Assembly: GCA_003648985.1 (NCBI GenBank)
Contig: QMQQ01000008.1
Coordinates: 1-19,663, forward strand
DNA: 19,663 nt
Direction of reading: 5' to 3'
DNA from: Candidatus Woesearchaeota archaeon
GTDB lineage: Archaea > Nanobdellota > Nanobdellia > Woesearchaeales > B54-G15
The notes under the pieces: model-generated
Seen by the model: only the letters and a program-made list of their open reading frames with translations
The model's database searches: none
Told to the model about the DNA's origin: nothing
Shown: positions 6,640-14,613 of the stretch, in pieces
How the letters are laid out: each line of letters opens with the position of its first letter
Numbering within the stretch: the first letter of the stretch is position 1
Made by a program: the position numbers and the translations under genes

Positions 6640-8352
6640 ATGAAGAAAATTGAAAAAGAGATTCTGATATGCGCTTTAGAGAACGCTGTTAAATTCGGCG
6701 GTAAAGCAAATGTTGGTGCAGTTATAGGAAAGATTATCGCTTCTAACCCAGAACTTAAAAGAAAAATAAAATCAATTTCAGCATCAGCTAAAAAAATCGT
6801 TGAGGAAGTTAATTCTCTATCATTAGAAGATCAAAAAAAGAAACTTAAGAAGATTTCTCCGGAAAAGAAAAGAGAGATAAAGAAAAAAGAAAGAGAAAAA
6901 AGATTGCCAGAACTAAAAAATGCACAGAAAGGAAAGATAATAATGCGTTTTGAACCGAGCCCGAGCGGGCCATTGCATATAGGACATGCAATTACAATCG
7001 GACTTAATATTCTTTATTGTAAAAAATACAACGGAAAATTAATTCTAAGAATTGCTGATACAAATCCAGAAAACATTGACATTGAAAGTTATAGAATGAT
7101 TATCAACGATGCTCGTTGGCTAAACTCTGCTACTGACTCTGTTCCTATGGAAATTTATTTTCAATCAGAAAGGCTCGGAATTTATTATGATTATGCAGAG
7201 CAGTTAATTGCACTTGGCAAGGCATATGTTTGCACCTGCAATCCTGATGAATTTAGAACTTTGCTGTTTAAAGGAAAGGCATGTCCTTGCAGAAAGCTTT
7301 CTAAAAAGGAGCATTTGCTTAGATGGGACAGGATGTTTGTTGAGTATAAACCAGGAGAAGCTGTTGTGAGGATTAAAACTGATTTAAAACATAAAAATCC
7401 TGCTATAAGGGATTGGGCTGCTTTGAGAATATGCGAAAAACCACACCCAAGGAAAAAGGATGCAAGGGTTTGGCCTTTAATGAACTTTGCAGTAGCTATT
7501 GACGACATGCTGATGGGAGTAACGCACACGATCAGGGGTAAAGATCATCAAGACAATGCAGAAAAACAGGCATATATTTTCAGATATTTCAAAAAAACCC
7601 CTCCAATAAATCTATTTATAGGAAGGATCAACTTCGTCGACCTTGAATTGAGCGCTTCAAAAACAAGGAAATTAATTGAGTATGGCGAATTCGATGGATG
7701 GAGCGATATAAGACTGCCTTTTTTGATTGCTTTGCGCAGAAGAGGATATCAAGCAAAAGCGTTTTTGCAGCTTGCTGAAAGTTTTGGAGTAAGCAAACAT
7801 GACAAGGTTGTTAATGCTGATGAGTTTTACAAAATTTTAAATGCGTTTAACAAGGACATAGTTGAGCCTAAGGCAAATAGATATTTCTTTGTTCCAGACC
7901 CTGTTTTAGTTAAAATTGAAAATGCTCCGGCAAAAGAAGTTAAGATAAAACTGCATCCTGATTTTCCGAAACGAGGGACTAGGATGTTCAAAACAAAAGA
8001 AAGATTTTATCTGTGGAAGGAAGATGTCAAGCGAATAGAGGAAGGAAAGCTATACAGATTGATGGATTGTCTTAATTTTCGGAAAGAAGGAAAAAGATTT
8101 ATTTTTGATTCTGAAGATTATGAAAAATATAAGCGGGAGGGTGAAGCAATCTTTCACTGGTTACCTGCTGATGAAAAACAGCTAATTAAAGCTGAATTGT
8201 TGATGCCTGATAAAACATTGATAAAAGGACTTGGAGAAAAAAGACTAAGCGAAGTTAATGTTGGCTCTGTTGTCCAGCTCGAGAGAATAGGATTTTCAAG
8301 GCTGGATAGCAAGCAAAAAAACAAAGTTGTTTTTTGGTTCGCACACAGATAG
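6640..8352 (+). CDS. gltX: Glutamyl-tRNA synthetase, archaeal type
   Basis: This 570-residue class I synthetase charges tRNA with glutamate in the cytoplasm. An N-terminal helical extension of about 100 residues, very rich in Lys and Glu, precedes the catalytic domain. The catalytic domain holds EPSPSGPLHIGHA with the HIGH motif at residues 113-116. The KMSKS counterpart is LSASKTRK around residues 337-344, close to the LSTSK form usual in archaeal GluRS. Cys198, Cys200, Cys215 and Cys217 form the archaeal zinc site. The C-terminal half is the GlnRS-like beta-barrel anticodon domain (from about residue 390), typical of archaea. Since archaea normally lack GlnRS, this enzyme may also charge tRNA-Gln for GatDE, but that cannot be judged here. 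The start is set by the TATA box at 6609-6617. Confidence 0.96.
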   Translation: MKKIEKEILICALENAVKFGGKANVGAVIGKIIASNPELKRKIKSISASAKKIVEEVNSLSLEDQKKKLKKISPEKKREIKKKEREKRLPELKNAQKGKIIMRFEPSPSGPLHIGHAITIGLNILYCKKYNGKLILRIADTNPENIDIESYRMIINDARWLNSATDSVPMEIYFQSERLGIYYDYAEQLIALGKAYVCTCNPDEFRTLLFKGKACPCRKLSKKEHLLRWDRMFVEYKPGEAVVRIKTDLKHKNPAIRDWAALRICEKPHPRKKDARVWPLMNFAVAIDDMLMGVTHTIRGKDHQDNAEKQAYIFRYFKKTPPINLFIGRINFVDLELSASKTRKLIEYGEFDGWSDIRLPFLIALRRRGYQAKAFLQLAESFGVSKHDKVVNADEFYKILNAFNKDIVEPKANRYFFVPDPVLVKIENAPAKEVKIKLHPDFPKRGTRMFKTKERFYLWKEDVKRIEEGKLYRLMDCLNFRKEGKRFIFDSEDYEKYKREGEAIFHWLPADEKQLIKAELLMPDKTLIKGLGEKRLSEVNVGSVVQLERIGFSRLDSKQKNKVVFWFAHR

Positions 8353-8371
8353 CTCAAACTTAACACGAAAA

Positions 8372-9067
8372 ATGAATATACTCGTCGCTGCTTTGATTAT
8401 AACATTAATAAATTCATCTTTTGGATTTGTTGGACTTTTTAGTTTGTTCGTTAAGAAAAGAAAGCTTGATGCAATTGCAAGTTCTCTTATCGCATTATCT
8501 GCTGGCACATTGCTTGGAGGAGGATTATTTCATCTATTAAAAGAATCTTTTATTCCATCGATGGTTGTGATTGGCTTTTTGGCTTTTTTCTTGTTGGAGG
8601 AAGTATTACACTGGCACAGGTGCAGGATATGTACCATTCATCCATATTCATATTTGATTTTAATTGGAGATGCCATTCATAATTTCATTGATGGCATAGT
8701 GATTATTACCTCTTTTCTTGTGAGTTTTAAGCTAGGATTGATAACAAGCTTTTTGATATTGCTTCATGAGTTCCCTCAAGAACTAGGAATATTTGGCGTT
8801 TTGGTTAAGGGCGGCTTTGAACGAAAAAGAGCAATGCTTAATGCTTTTCTTGTTCAAACCACATCTATTCTCGGTGTGATTGTTGGCTCTTTATTTGTTA
8901 GTACTGTTAAACATATCTCGGTTTATATTATTCCTTTTGCTGCAGGCGGATTTATTTATATCGCTGCAAGCGATTTGATTCCAGCAATACATCAAGAAAA
9001 AGGAATTCAAAAATTGAAAAGCGTATTGTGGATGATAGTTGGAATTCTTTTGCTTGCATTTATTTAG
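8372..9067 (+). CDS. ZIP-family divalent metal transporter
   Basis: This 231-residue integral membrane protein has about eight hydrophobic segments. Both ZIP metal-site signatures are present: HNFIDG (His103, Asn104, Asp107) in segment 4 and HEFPQELG (His132, Glu133, Glu137) in segment 5. Between segments 3 and 4 is a short His/Cys-rich loop, LHWHRCRICTIH, likely to bind metal. ZIP proteins bring Zn2+, Fe2+ or Mn2+ into the cytoplasm; the substrate cannot be named from sequence. The length is short but normal for prokaryotic ZIPs. I chose the ATG at 8372 (19 nt after the gltX stop) because an earlier start would overlap gltX and add a non-hydrophobic tail. It probably shares the gltX transcript. 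Confidence 0.9.
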   Translation: MNILVAALIITLINSSFGFVGLFSLFVKKRKLDAIASSLIALSAGTLLGGGLFHLLKESFIPSMVVIGFLAFFLLEEVLHWHRCRICTIHPYSYLILIGDAIHNFIDGIVIITSFLVSFKLGLITSFLILLHEFPQELGIFGVLVKGGFERKRAMLNAFLVQTTSILGVIVGSLFVSTVKHISVYIIPFAAGGFIYIAASDLIPAIHQEKGIQKLKSVLWMIVGILLLAFI

Positions 9068-9077
9068 AATAAAATTA

Positions 9078-10982
9078 CTATCTTACTCTTATTGCTTCTA
9101 AATTTCTTGGAGCTGTGGTTTCGAGTTTGTATGCTTTGTGGATAGAAGAAGCTAAGTCAAGACATCTAGCGCTTTCTCCGTGCTGAATAATGACTTTTTT
9201 TGGCCTTGGCGTGCAGCGATAAACATAGTTCATTAATTCGCGTCTATCAGAATGTGCTGTTATTTCTAGCTTAAGAACTTCCATTTTGATTTGAACAAGT
9301 TCTTGCTTTGTCCCGTTTTTAAAGACGAATTCTCTCTCGCCTTGCTGGATTCTTCTACCAAGAGAACCTTCGCCCTGATAACATGTGAAAATCAATGTGT
9401 TTTTTGGATTATCGCATAAATGTTTAAGGTATTCAACTGATGGGCCTCCAACAAGCATACCACTAGTGGCTTGAATAACACATGGTCCTTCTTCTTCAAT
9501 AATTTTCATTCTTTCCTTTTTACTGCCCACTCTTTTGAAAATGCTTGACAAGAAAGGATTTTGATCGCGATGGAATATCAAACGCCTTATTGAGCTGTTT
9601 AAATACTCTGGATATGCTGTGTGTATTGCTGTAATATCCCAAACCATTCCATCAATATATACAGGAATTGGTTCAAGTTCTTTTTTTCTAATAAGCTCCT
9701 CTATCATCAGCATAACTTCTTGGCCCCGACCTGAACCAAGAACAGGCATTAAAACCTTGCCATTGCGATCTATTGTTCTTTTTATCGCGTCTGCAAGTTC
9801 TTTGTCAGCTTCTTTTTGTGGCGGCATAATGTTTGTTTTTCCACCGTATGTGCTTTCAAGGATCAAGGTTTCACACCTAGGAAATTGCGTGTTTGCAGGA
9901 TCAAGCAGCCGTGTTCTGCCAAACTTAAGGTCGCCTGTATAAACAATGTTGTGAAGACCGTTTGCAATATGGAGATGAACTAATGAACTTCCTAGGATAT
10001 GGCCTGCGTTGTACAAAGTAATTCTAACATCTGGTGTAATATCAGTTACTTCTTCATATTCAAGTGTTATTGTGTGCTTGACCATTTCTTTAATCTCTTC
10101 TGATGTAAATAAAGGTTCTTTTCCTTCTGAACGCATGATCTTTACAAAATCAAGAAGCAACAATGTTCCTGTATCCCTAGTTGGTGTTGTCATATAAACA
10201 GGACCTTTGTAACCGAATTTGAAAAGATACGGCACAAGGCCTATATGGTCAAGATGTGCATGTGAGACAATAACAGCATCAAGTTCTTTTATGCTGAATT
10301 CAGGTGCATCAAGAAAGGGATATGCTTCTTTGCTATCTGATGGTAGTGCGGTGTTGATTCCACAATCAAGGAGAACCCTGCTTTCTGGTGTTTGCAAGAA
10401 CAAACAGCTTCTGCCAACTTGTCTTGCTCCGCCGAGAAAGGTTATCCTAACCCATTCTTTTTTCTTTCCCCTTAACCAGCCGTCATAGATTCTATGGCCT
10501 ACCCTATCTAGGAATTTTCTTCTATATTCGCTTTCTTGATAAAGCACTGCTCGTATGCTTTCGATTAGCTTGCTTCTTATTGCCGGTGATCTTCTTATCA
10601 GAGGTACCCAAAATGTCTTTTCCCTTATTTCTCTTAGAATCTCGCCTTGCTTTCCTATAGCCAAGCCTGGTTTTTCAACCTCTATAATAACGCGGCTTCT
10701 TTGTGGGTCAAACAAAACATTTGTTATTCCTGCTTCAGCTGGAATTATTTTTTCTATTTTTTCTTTTGCTTTTTCTACTTCAAGCACTATGCTTGGATCA
10801 GGCCTTAGTTCTATTCTTTTTTTGAATTCATCTACTATGGCCTTAATTACGCCTTTGTTATCGATAAAGAAGTCCCTATCAGATGTATAGAGCACTATAT
10901 TTGCTCCTTCAAAACATGCTGTTGTTATTCTTGTTTCAGCTTGCGGAATGCGTTTTAATATTTCTTTTAAAATGTCTGTCAT
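9078..10982 (-). CDS. KH-MBL-beta-CASP ribonuclease, archaeal CPSF1 (termination factor FttA)
   Basis: This 634-residue protein has the archaeal CPSF1 architecture: a double KH region (residues 1 to about 145, with the GKQG loop at 110-113), then a metallo-beta-lactamase domain with HAHLDH at 241-246, with a beta-CASP domain inserted. Other visible active-site stretches are NAGHILGSS, YTGDLKFG, ATSGMLVGGPS, EITAHSDR and IQHGES, so the metal-binding set looks complete and the nuclease is probably active. Family members cleave nascent RNA at U-rich sites and cause factor-dependent transcription termination in archaea. It lies 35 nt after the proteasome beta gene on the same strand, a pairing conserved across many archaea, and is probably co-transcribed with it. 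Confidence 0.97.
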   Translation of the reverse strand: MTDILKEILKRIPQAETRITTACFEGANIVLYTSDRDFFIDNKGVIKAIVDEFKKRIELRPDPSIVLEVEKAKEKIEKIIPAEAGITNVLFDPQRSRVIIEVEKPGLAIGKQGEILREIREKTFWVPLIRRSPAIRSKLIESIRAVLYQESEYRRKFLDRVGHRIYDGWLRGKKKEWVRITFLGGARQVGRSCLFLQTPESRVLLDCGINTALPSDSKEAYPFLDAPEFSIKELDAVIVSHAHLDHIGLVPYLFKFGYKGPVYMTTPTRDTGTLLLLDFVKIMRSEGKEPLFTSEEIKEMVKHTITLEYEEVTDITPDVRITLYNAGHILGSSLVHLHIANGLHNIVYTGDLKFGRTRLLDPANTQFPRCETLILESTYGGKTNIMPPQKEADKELADAIKRTIDRNGKVLMPVLGSGRGQEVMLMIEELIRKKELEPIPVYIDGMVWDITAIHTAYPEYLNSSIRRLIFHRDQNPFLSSIFKRVGSKKERMKIIEEEGPCVIQATSGMLVGGPSVEYLKHLCDNPKNTLIFTCYQGEGSLGRRIQQGEREFVFKNGTKQELVQIKMEVLKLEITAHSDRRELMNYVYRCTPRPKKVIIQHGESARCLDLASSIHKAYKLETTAPRNLEAIRVR

Positions 10983-11017
10983 TTTCTATCTTAATCAATT
11001 TCAGAAGATAAACAGCT

Positions 11018-11656
11018 TCAGCTTTTTTCAAGATCGATTTTGATTTCTTTTGTGAGCACTTTTTTAACGCCTTTGTCTGTAATTGTATAAACATCAATTC
11101 CGTCTCCGCTTGCTGAGTCTCGCTGTAAAGCACTGTTGATTGATCTTATGGCGAGCTTTATTGCGTCTTTAACAAGCATGTCTTTTTTGTACGATGCTTC
11201 GAGCAATCCATAGACTAACTCTGAGCCACTACCTGTTGAGACAAAATCTTTTATTTCTGTAATGCTTCCGTCTGGACCCACGTCGTATAGATGAAAACCT
11301 TCTACGTCAATACCTGCAACGAGGAATTGGCTTATTCCTGGAATCAAGCTTAGCTTTCTTATGTTTTCATAAACCAATCCTGCAAGCAAGCTTGCTGCTT
11401 CCTTTACCAAAGGTTTTTTTCCTGTTCTGATCTCTTTAAGTTTTAATTCTGCTCTGATTATCTTAACAAGCAACTGAATATCTGAAACTGTTCCTGCTGT
11501 TGTAACGGCTATTTCATCTGTGATTTTGACGATCTTTTCTACTTTTTTTGCTGCAATGAAGTGGCCTGCTGTTGCTCTTTTATCTGCCGCTAGGACAATA
11601 CCATCTTTACATAGCAAGCCTAAAGTTGTAGTACCGGTTTTCAATTCTTTTTCCAT
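11018..11656 (-). CDS. psmB: Proteasome beta subunit
   Basis: This N-terminal nucleophile hydrolase forms the inner rings of the 20S proteasome. The start gives an eight-residue propeptide (MEKELKTG) followed by TTTLGLL, so the catalytic Thr1 is exposed by cleavage after Gly. With Thr1 as 1, Asp17 falls in AADKRA and Lys33 in AAKKVEK, exactly the catalytic triad spacing. The conserved SGSGS-type motif (STGSGSELVYG) and DSASGDGIDV are also present. I chose the ATG at 11656 over the GTG at 11665 because that GTG is part of the Shine-Dalgarno GAGGTG. It is 212 residues, a normal length. No alpha subunit is in the window. It leads the psmB-aCPSF1 pair. Confidence 0.96.
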   Translation of the reverse strand: MEKELKTGTTTLGLLCKDGIVLAADKRATAGHFIAAKKVEKIVKITDEIAVTTAGTVSDIQLLVKIIRAELKLKEIRTGKKPLVKEAASLLAGLVYENIRKLSLIPGISQFLVAGIDVEGFHLYDVGPDGSITEIKDFVSTGSGSELVYGLLEASYKKDMLVKDAIKLAIRSINSALQRDSASGDGIDVYTITDKGVKKVLTKEIKIDLEKS

Positions 11657-11662
11657 CAACAA

Positions 11663-11712
11663 CACCTCAGAATTCTTACGTTGAGGAAAAGGGAAGGAAT
11701 ATATAAATATTT
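11663..11712 (-). promoter_or_regulatory. psmB promoter and Shine-Dalgarno
   Basis: On the minus strand an AT-rich TATA element (ATATTTATATATT, about 11700-11712) is followed by GAGGTG (11663-11668), which is spaced 6 nt from the ATG at 11656. The GTG inside this site could be mistaken for a start. Confidence 0.55.
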
Positions 11713-11755
11713 CGAAATTGAATTTTGGTTTCCCAAAAGATATTTGGATAAGAAT

Positions 11756-11891
11756 CTTCTTTTTTAGGAAAAAAGAAGCAAAAAAGATGAAACTAACATG
11801 TGCAATTTAATGAAGTCCTTGTTAGAAGATTTGGGCGGAGCTTTCTGCAGAGCTGTTAGTTTCCTTTTACGGAGTAAAAGTTCGAGCCGAA
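11756..11891. ncRNA. Candidate structured RNA: string of perfect hairpins between psmB and an orphan gene
   Basis: Four inverted repeats lie in 136 bp. CTTCTTTTTT (11756-11765) pairs with AAAAAAGAAG (11769-11778), loop AGG. GAAACTAAC (11789-11797) pairs with GTTAGTTTC (11855-11863), enclosing 57 nt. CTTTTAC (11864-11870) pairs with GTAAAAG (11874-11880), loop GGA. TTCG (11881-11884) pairs with CGAA (11888-11891), loop AGC. All stems are without mismatch. On the plus strand an AATATATAAATA element (about 11699-11710) lies about 25-45 nt before the first hairpin and a T6 tract (11912-11917) follows the last. I find no tRNA, SRP, RNase P, C/D or H/ACA signature. Alternatives are a 3'-UTR of the minus-strand gene or chance in AT-rich DNA. 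Confidence 0.35.
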
Positions 11892-11916
11892 GCAAGAAAG
11901 TTTGAGAGCCTGTTTT

Positions 11917-12237
11917 TTATCCGATGTGTTCGGAAGGAACTAATCTTTTAATAGTCTGTGCAAATCCAAATTCCAATAGCTCTTCTGTTAACATGTCAAT
12001 ATACTTATGTGGCATCCGACCCCACAAACTCGTTATTCCAACTCGTTTCAAGTAAGCTTCTATAATTTCATGTACTAATGTTTCATCTATATTATTCTGT
12101 GAACCTCCTACACCCACAAGAACTTCTAATCCGGATCCAGAACAATACCCCGCTCCAACTTTTAGTCGTTTAGAATACTTTATACGCAATCCTTCCTCAA
12201 CCATTTTTTTTAAGAATTCATCAGAGAGGGCAGGCAC
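11917..12237 (-). CDS. Hypothetical protein, C-terminal half of a frame-broken gene
   Basis: From a GTG at 12237 this reads 106 residues; the same frame stays open upstream to 12351 without a good start. That upstream part (KQRILYGALERYE, then SSYGSNPSLEKLISELVHGR) reads as real protein and continues directly from the end of the frame at 12335-12619. I therefore think this is the C-terminal portion of one 233-residue protein. It contains VHEIIEAYLKR, a HExxE-like stretch on a predicted helix; HExxH zinc proteases have a second His here, so I do not call it a protease. A Gly-rich segment GVGGSQNNIDET precedes it. No family recognised. If expressed alone it would need the GTG start, which has no clear ribosome site. 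Confidence 0.55.
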   Translation of the reverse strand: MPALSDEFLKKMVEEGLRIKYSKRLKVGAGYCSGSGLEVLVGVGGSQNNIDETLVHEIIEAYLKRVGITSLWGRMPHKYIDMLTEELLEFGFAQTIKRLVPSEHIG

Positions 12238-12334
12238 TCGTCCATGAACTAACTCGGATATTAATTTCTCTAGACTGGGATTAGAACCATAAGAACTCTC
12301 ATACCTCTCTAAAGCACCGTATAGGATTCTCTGC

Positions 12335-12619
12335 TTAAAAAAAAATGGGATCTAATGGAGGATTTGGATTAAACCCCTCTTCTTTTTTGAAGGTGAAACA
12401 ATTAAATCTCTCAGATGCCCTTCCCACTAATTCTTTTATATAGGTGGGATATCTACCAGTTCTACGTTGGTCCAGAGGTTCAATTATAATTCGATTATTA
12501 CCATCTAATTTTATTTCTATCGGGGGCTCTGGCTTCCAACGATGCCTTTCAATAATTTGACGTTCGGTCTCGTAAAAGTCTCTACAATCTTCTGCTTCTA
12601 AAATAAATCTATACCCCAT
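12335..12619 (-). CDS. Hypothetical protein, N-terminal half of a frame-broken gene
   Basis: The frame runs from ATG 12619 to a TAA at 12335-12337 and gives 94 residues. I chose 12619 over the ATG at 12643 because the latter lies inside a TATA-like TTTAAAT (12643-12649), and 12619 is 27 nt from the centre of that box, the leaderless spacing of other genes here. The sequence has a charged helix (ETERQIIERHRWKPEPP) and a strand pair (IEIKLDGNNRIIIEPL), ending NPNPPLDPIFF. The stop arises immediately after a run of nine T in the mRNA; with eight T the frame would run straight into the 11917-12237 frame. Function unknown. Confidence 0.55.
   Translation of the reverse strand: MGYRFILEAEDCRDFYETERQIIERHRWKPEPPIEIKLDGNNRIIIEPLDQRRTGRYPTYIKELVGRASERFNCFTFKKEEGFNPNPPLDPIFF
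12337..12345 (-). other. Nine-base A/T homopolymer at the frame break
   Basis: The plus strand has nine A (mRNA U9). Reading AUU UUU UUU U AAG, removing one U or a +1 shift turns the stop into Lys and joins the two halves as ...DPIFF-KQRILYG.... Possible causes are a sequencing or assembly error, a real loss-of-function mutation, or slippage used for expression. Confidence 0.6.
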
Positions 12620-12640
12620 CGATATAAGATTATTACAAAA

Positions 12641-12650
12641 CATTTAAATC
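12641..12650 (-). promoter_or_regulatory. TATA box for the frame-broken orphan gene
   Basis: The minus strand reads GATTTAAATG, centred about 27 nt before the ATG at 12619. It includes the ATG at 12643, which argues against that ATG as the translation start. Confidence 0.5.
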
Positions 12651-12664
12651 TTTCTATATTGGCT

Positions 12665-12683
12665 TTGCTGAAACCCTCAGCAA
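12665..12683. repeat. Short perfect hairpin upstream of the orphan genes
   Basis: TTGCTGA (12665-12671) pairs with TCAGCAA (12677-12683) around an AACCC loop. It lies in the 189-bp divergent gap 12620-12808, which otherwise holds the two promoters and no gene I can support. Confidence 0.3.
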
Positions 12684-12808
12684 CACCGAACAAAAATATA
12701 AGGCTGCCAAGGAAACTGAAAATCAAGAAAAAAATTATTCCGCGGATATCTAATAGTTCAGGCATTCCAAATCAAAAAAAATAAAAAAGAAAGCAAAACA
12801 GAGCTGGA

Positions 12809-13300
12809 ATGCAGGCCGTGGAAGAAAATATTGGCAGGAAAGTGCTTGATGAACTAGTTTCTACAAGAGACCTTGATAAAGCAAAACAGTTAGTAAGTCA
12901 ATTTGGAGAGCTCGGAAAAGACTATACTGGTTTTATAGATGCCTGTAAAACATTAGAAGAATACATAAAAAGGTATTCGGTTGAAAGACCTGAAACAGTT
13001 CCTTTTTTATGTGTCGCGGGAAAATATCTTACTGAAACAAATCTTAGCAAGAACAAAATAAAGAACGGAAGAACAATTCGACAAAAATTGCTTCACGGTG
13101 AAATCGATGATTTATCAATGATTTATTGTTGGTGTGCAGCAGAATTGTTTGGTTCTAATTGGATAAAAAGATTATATAGAGATATTGTAAACAAAAGAAC
13201 TGCTGAAGAAAGTGCTATCTTAATATGTGAAATCTTCAAGCATTCTAATGTCGGCATTCCAAAAGCTGTTTTAGAAAGAATTGAAGATTATGTTTATTAG
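12809..13300 (+). CDS. Hypothetical alpha-helical protein
   Basis: This 163-residue protein is one I do not recognise. It reads as almost wholly helical, with repeated amphipathic segments ([45 protein letters not shown]) that could form a helical-repeat fold. Six cysteines are scattered, including YCWC, without a zinc pattern. There is no signal peptide or membrane segment. An A-rich element, AAAAAAAATAAAAAAG, at about 12774-12789 lies the right distance before the ATG for a leaderless mRNA, though it is a poor TATA box. It sits 53 nt upstream of the aIF2-gamma gene on the same strand, but that gene has its own TATA box, so co-transcription is uncertain. Confidence 0.72.
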   Translation: MQAVEENIGRKVLDELVSTRDLDKAKQLVSQFGELGKDYTGFIDACKTLEEYIKRYSVERPETVPFLCVAGKYLTETNLSKNKIKNGRTIRQKLLHGEIDDLSMIYCWCAAELFGSNWIKRLYRDIVNKRTAEESAILICEIFKHSNVGIPKAVLERIEDYVY

Positions 13301-13322
13301 AACCAGAATTTAACACGAAAAC

Positions 13323-13332
13323 TTTATTAAAT
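13323..13332 (+). promoter_or_regulatory. TATA box for the aIF2-gamma gene
   Basis: TTTATTAAAT is centred 26 nt before the ATG at 13354. The GAGGAG that directly touches the ATG is too close to act as a Shine-Dalgarno, so the message is probably leaderless or nearly so. Confidence 0.5.
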
Positions 13333-13353
13333 CCTTTTAGTTGGCTTGAGGAG

Positions 13354-14580
13354 ATGAAACAATTAGTGCAGCCAGAAGTTAATATCGGCTTGGTCGGGCA
13401 TGTTGATCATGGAAAAACTACTTTGGTTAAGGCTCTTTCTGGCATTTGGACAGATACGCACAGTGAAGAGCTAAAAAGAGGCATTACCATTAGACTTGGT
13501 TATGCGGACTGTATTTTTTACAGATGTTCAAAATGCGGAAGGTATGGTGTAAAAAAGATATGTAAATGCGGTGCTGAAGCAGAGCCTTTGCGAAAAGTAA
13601 GCTTTGTCGATGCTCCTGGACATGAGAGTTTGATGGCAACTATGCTTAGCGGAGCGACAATTATGGATGGCGCTCTATTGCTCATAGCTGCAAATGAAAG
13701 CTGTCCACAGCCACAAACGAGAGAGCACTTAATGGCTTTGCAGATAACAGGAATAAAAAACATAGTTGTAGTTCAGAATAAGATTGATACAGTTAGTGAA
13801 GAAGGGGCGCTTAAGAATTATGAAGAGATCAAACAATTTCTTTCGAATACGCTATATAAAGATGCTCCTATAATACCTATTTCAGCACAGCAAGAAGTTA
13901 ACATAGATGTCCTTGTTGAAGCTATTGAAAAATTCATTCCTACCCCAAAAAGGGATCCGACTAAAGATCCAATCATGCTGGTTGCAAGAAGCTTTGATGT
14001 CAATAAACCAGGAACGCTGCCAGAAAATCTCGTTGGTGGTGTTTTAGGCGGCAGTATAAAACAAGGAAAGTTAAGAGTCGGAGATGAGATTGAGTTGAAG
14101 CCAGGAATAGAAATCGAATCGCATGGAAAAAAGGAATGGAAACCGATCACAACAAAAATTATAGAAATAAGAACTGGCGGTGGAAAAGTCGATGAAGCCG
14201 GTCCAGGAGGAAATCTTGGTGTGCAAACATTGCTTGATCCGAGTCTAGCTAAAGGTGATGCACTTACTGGAAGCATAGTGGGTTTGCCTGGAAAGATGCC
14301 TCCTGTGTGGAACAAATTAAAGCTTGAAGTTCATTTACTCGAAAGAGTTGTCGGTACAAAAGAAGAGCTGAAGGTTGAACCACTTAGAATGAACGAGCCG
14401 CTTATGCTTAATGTTAATGCCGCTGCAACAGTTGGCATTGTAACAAAGGTTTTAGAAAATGGAAACAAAATAGAATGCGCACTTAAATTGCCTGTTTGTG
14501 CTGAAGTCAGAAATAAAGTTACAATAAGTAGAAGAATTGGAAATAGATTCAGGTTAATTGGCTATGGCATAATTCTATAG
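13354..14580 (+). CDS. eif2g: Translation initiation factor aIF2, gamma subunit
   Basis: This 408-residue GTPase binds initiator Met-tRNA and GTP as the core of the aIF2 heterotrimer. GTP motifs are GHVDHGKT (15-22), DAPGH (86-90) and NKID (142-145). A zinc knuckle with Cys58, Cys61, Cys70 and Cys72 sits between switch I and G3, a hallmark of eIF2-gamma that separates it from EF-1alpha and SelB. Switch I contains [12 protein letters not shown], also typical. Domains II and III follow (FDVNKPGT..., [17 protein letters not shown]) and it ends RLIGYGIIL. The length is normal. The alpha and beta subunits are not in the window. Confidence 0.97.
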   Translation: MKQLVQPEVNIGLVGHVDHGKTTLVKALSGIWTDTHSEELKRGITIRLGYADCIFYRCSKCGRYGVKKICKCGAEAEPLRKVSFVDAPGHESLMATMLSGATIMDGALLLIAANESCPQPQTREHLMALQITGIKNIVVVQNKIDTVSEEGALKNYEEIKQFLSNTLYKDAPIIPISAQQEVNIDVLVEAIEKFIPTPKRDPTKDPIMLVARSFDVNKPGTLPENLVGGVLGGSIKQGKLRVGDEIELKPGIEIESHGKKEWKPITTKIIEIRTGGGKVDEAGPGGNLGVQTLLDPSLAKGDALTGSIVGLPGKMPPVWNKLKLEVHLLERVVGTKEELKVEPLRMNEPLMLNVNAAATVGIVTKVLENGNKIECALKLPVCAEVRNKVTISRRIGNRFRLIGYGIIL

Positions 14581-14613
14581 GAAGGATGCTTAAATTTAAA
14601 GTGCGATACATTT

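Noticed and set aside
10936..11133. A 65-codon minus-strand frame overlapping psmB and aCPSF1.
   Set aside because: It overlaps two well-supported genes in another frame and has no recognisable features.
12041..12100. HEIIEA in the orphan protein as a zinc protease active site.
   Set aside because: The second His of HExxH is absent and no downstream Glu/His ligand pattern is clear, so I do not call it a metalloprotease.
12660..12760. Possible C/D box RNA with CTGA at about 12736 in the divergent gap.
   Set aside because: No RTGATGA box C upstream; the only clear structure is one 7-bp hairpin.
8360..13321. The 12-mer TTAACACGAAAA occurs at 8360-8371 and 13310-13321, each near a gene start.
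   Set aside because: Only two copies, at different distances from the start codons, and 12-mer matches are expected by chance in 20 kb of AT-rich sequence.
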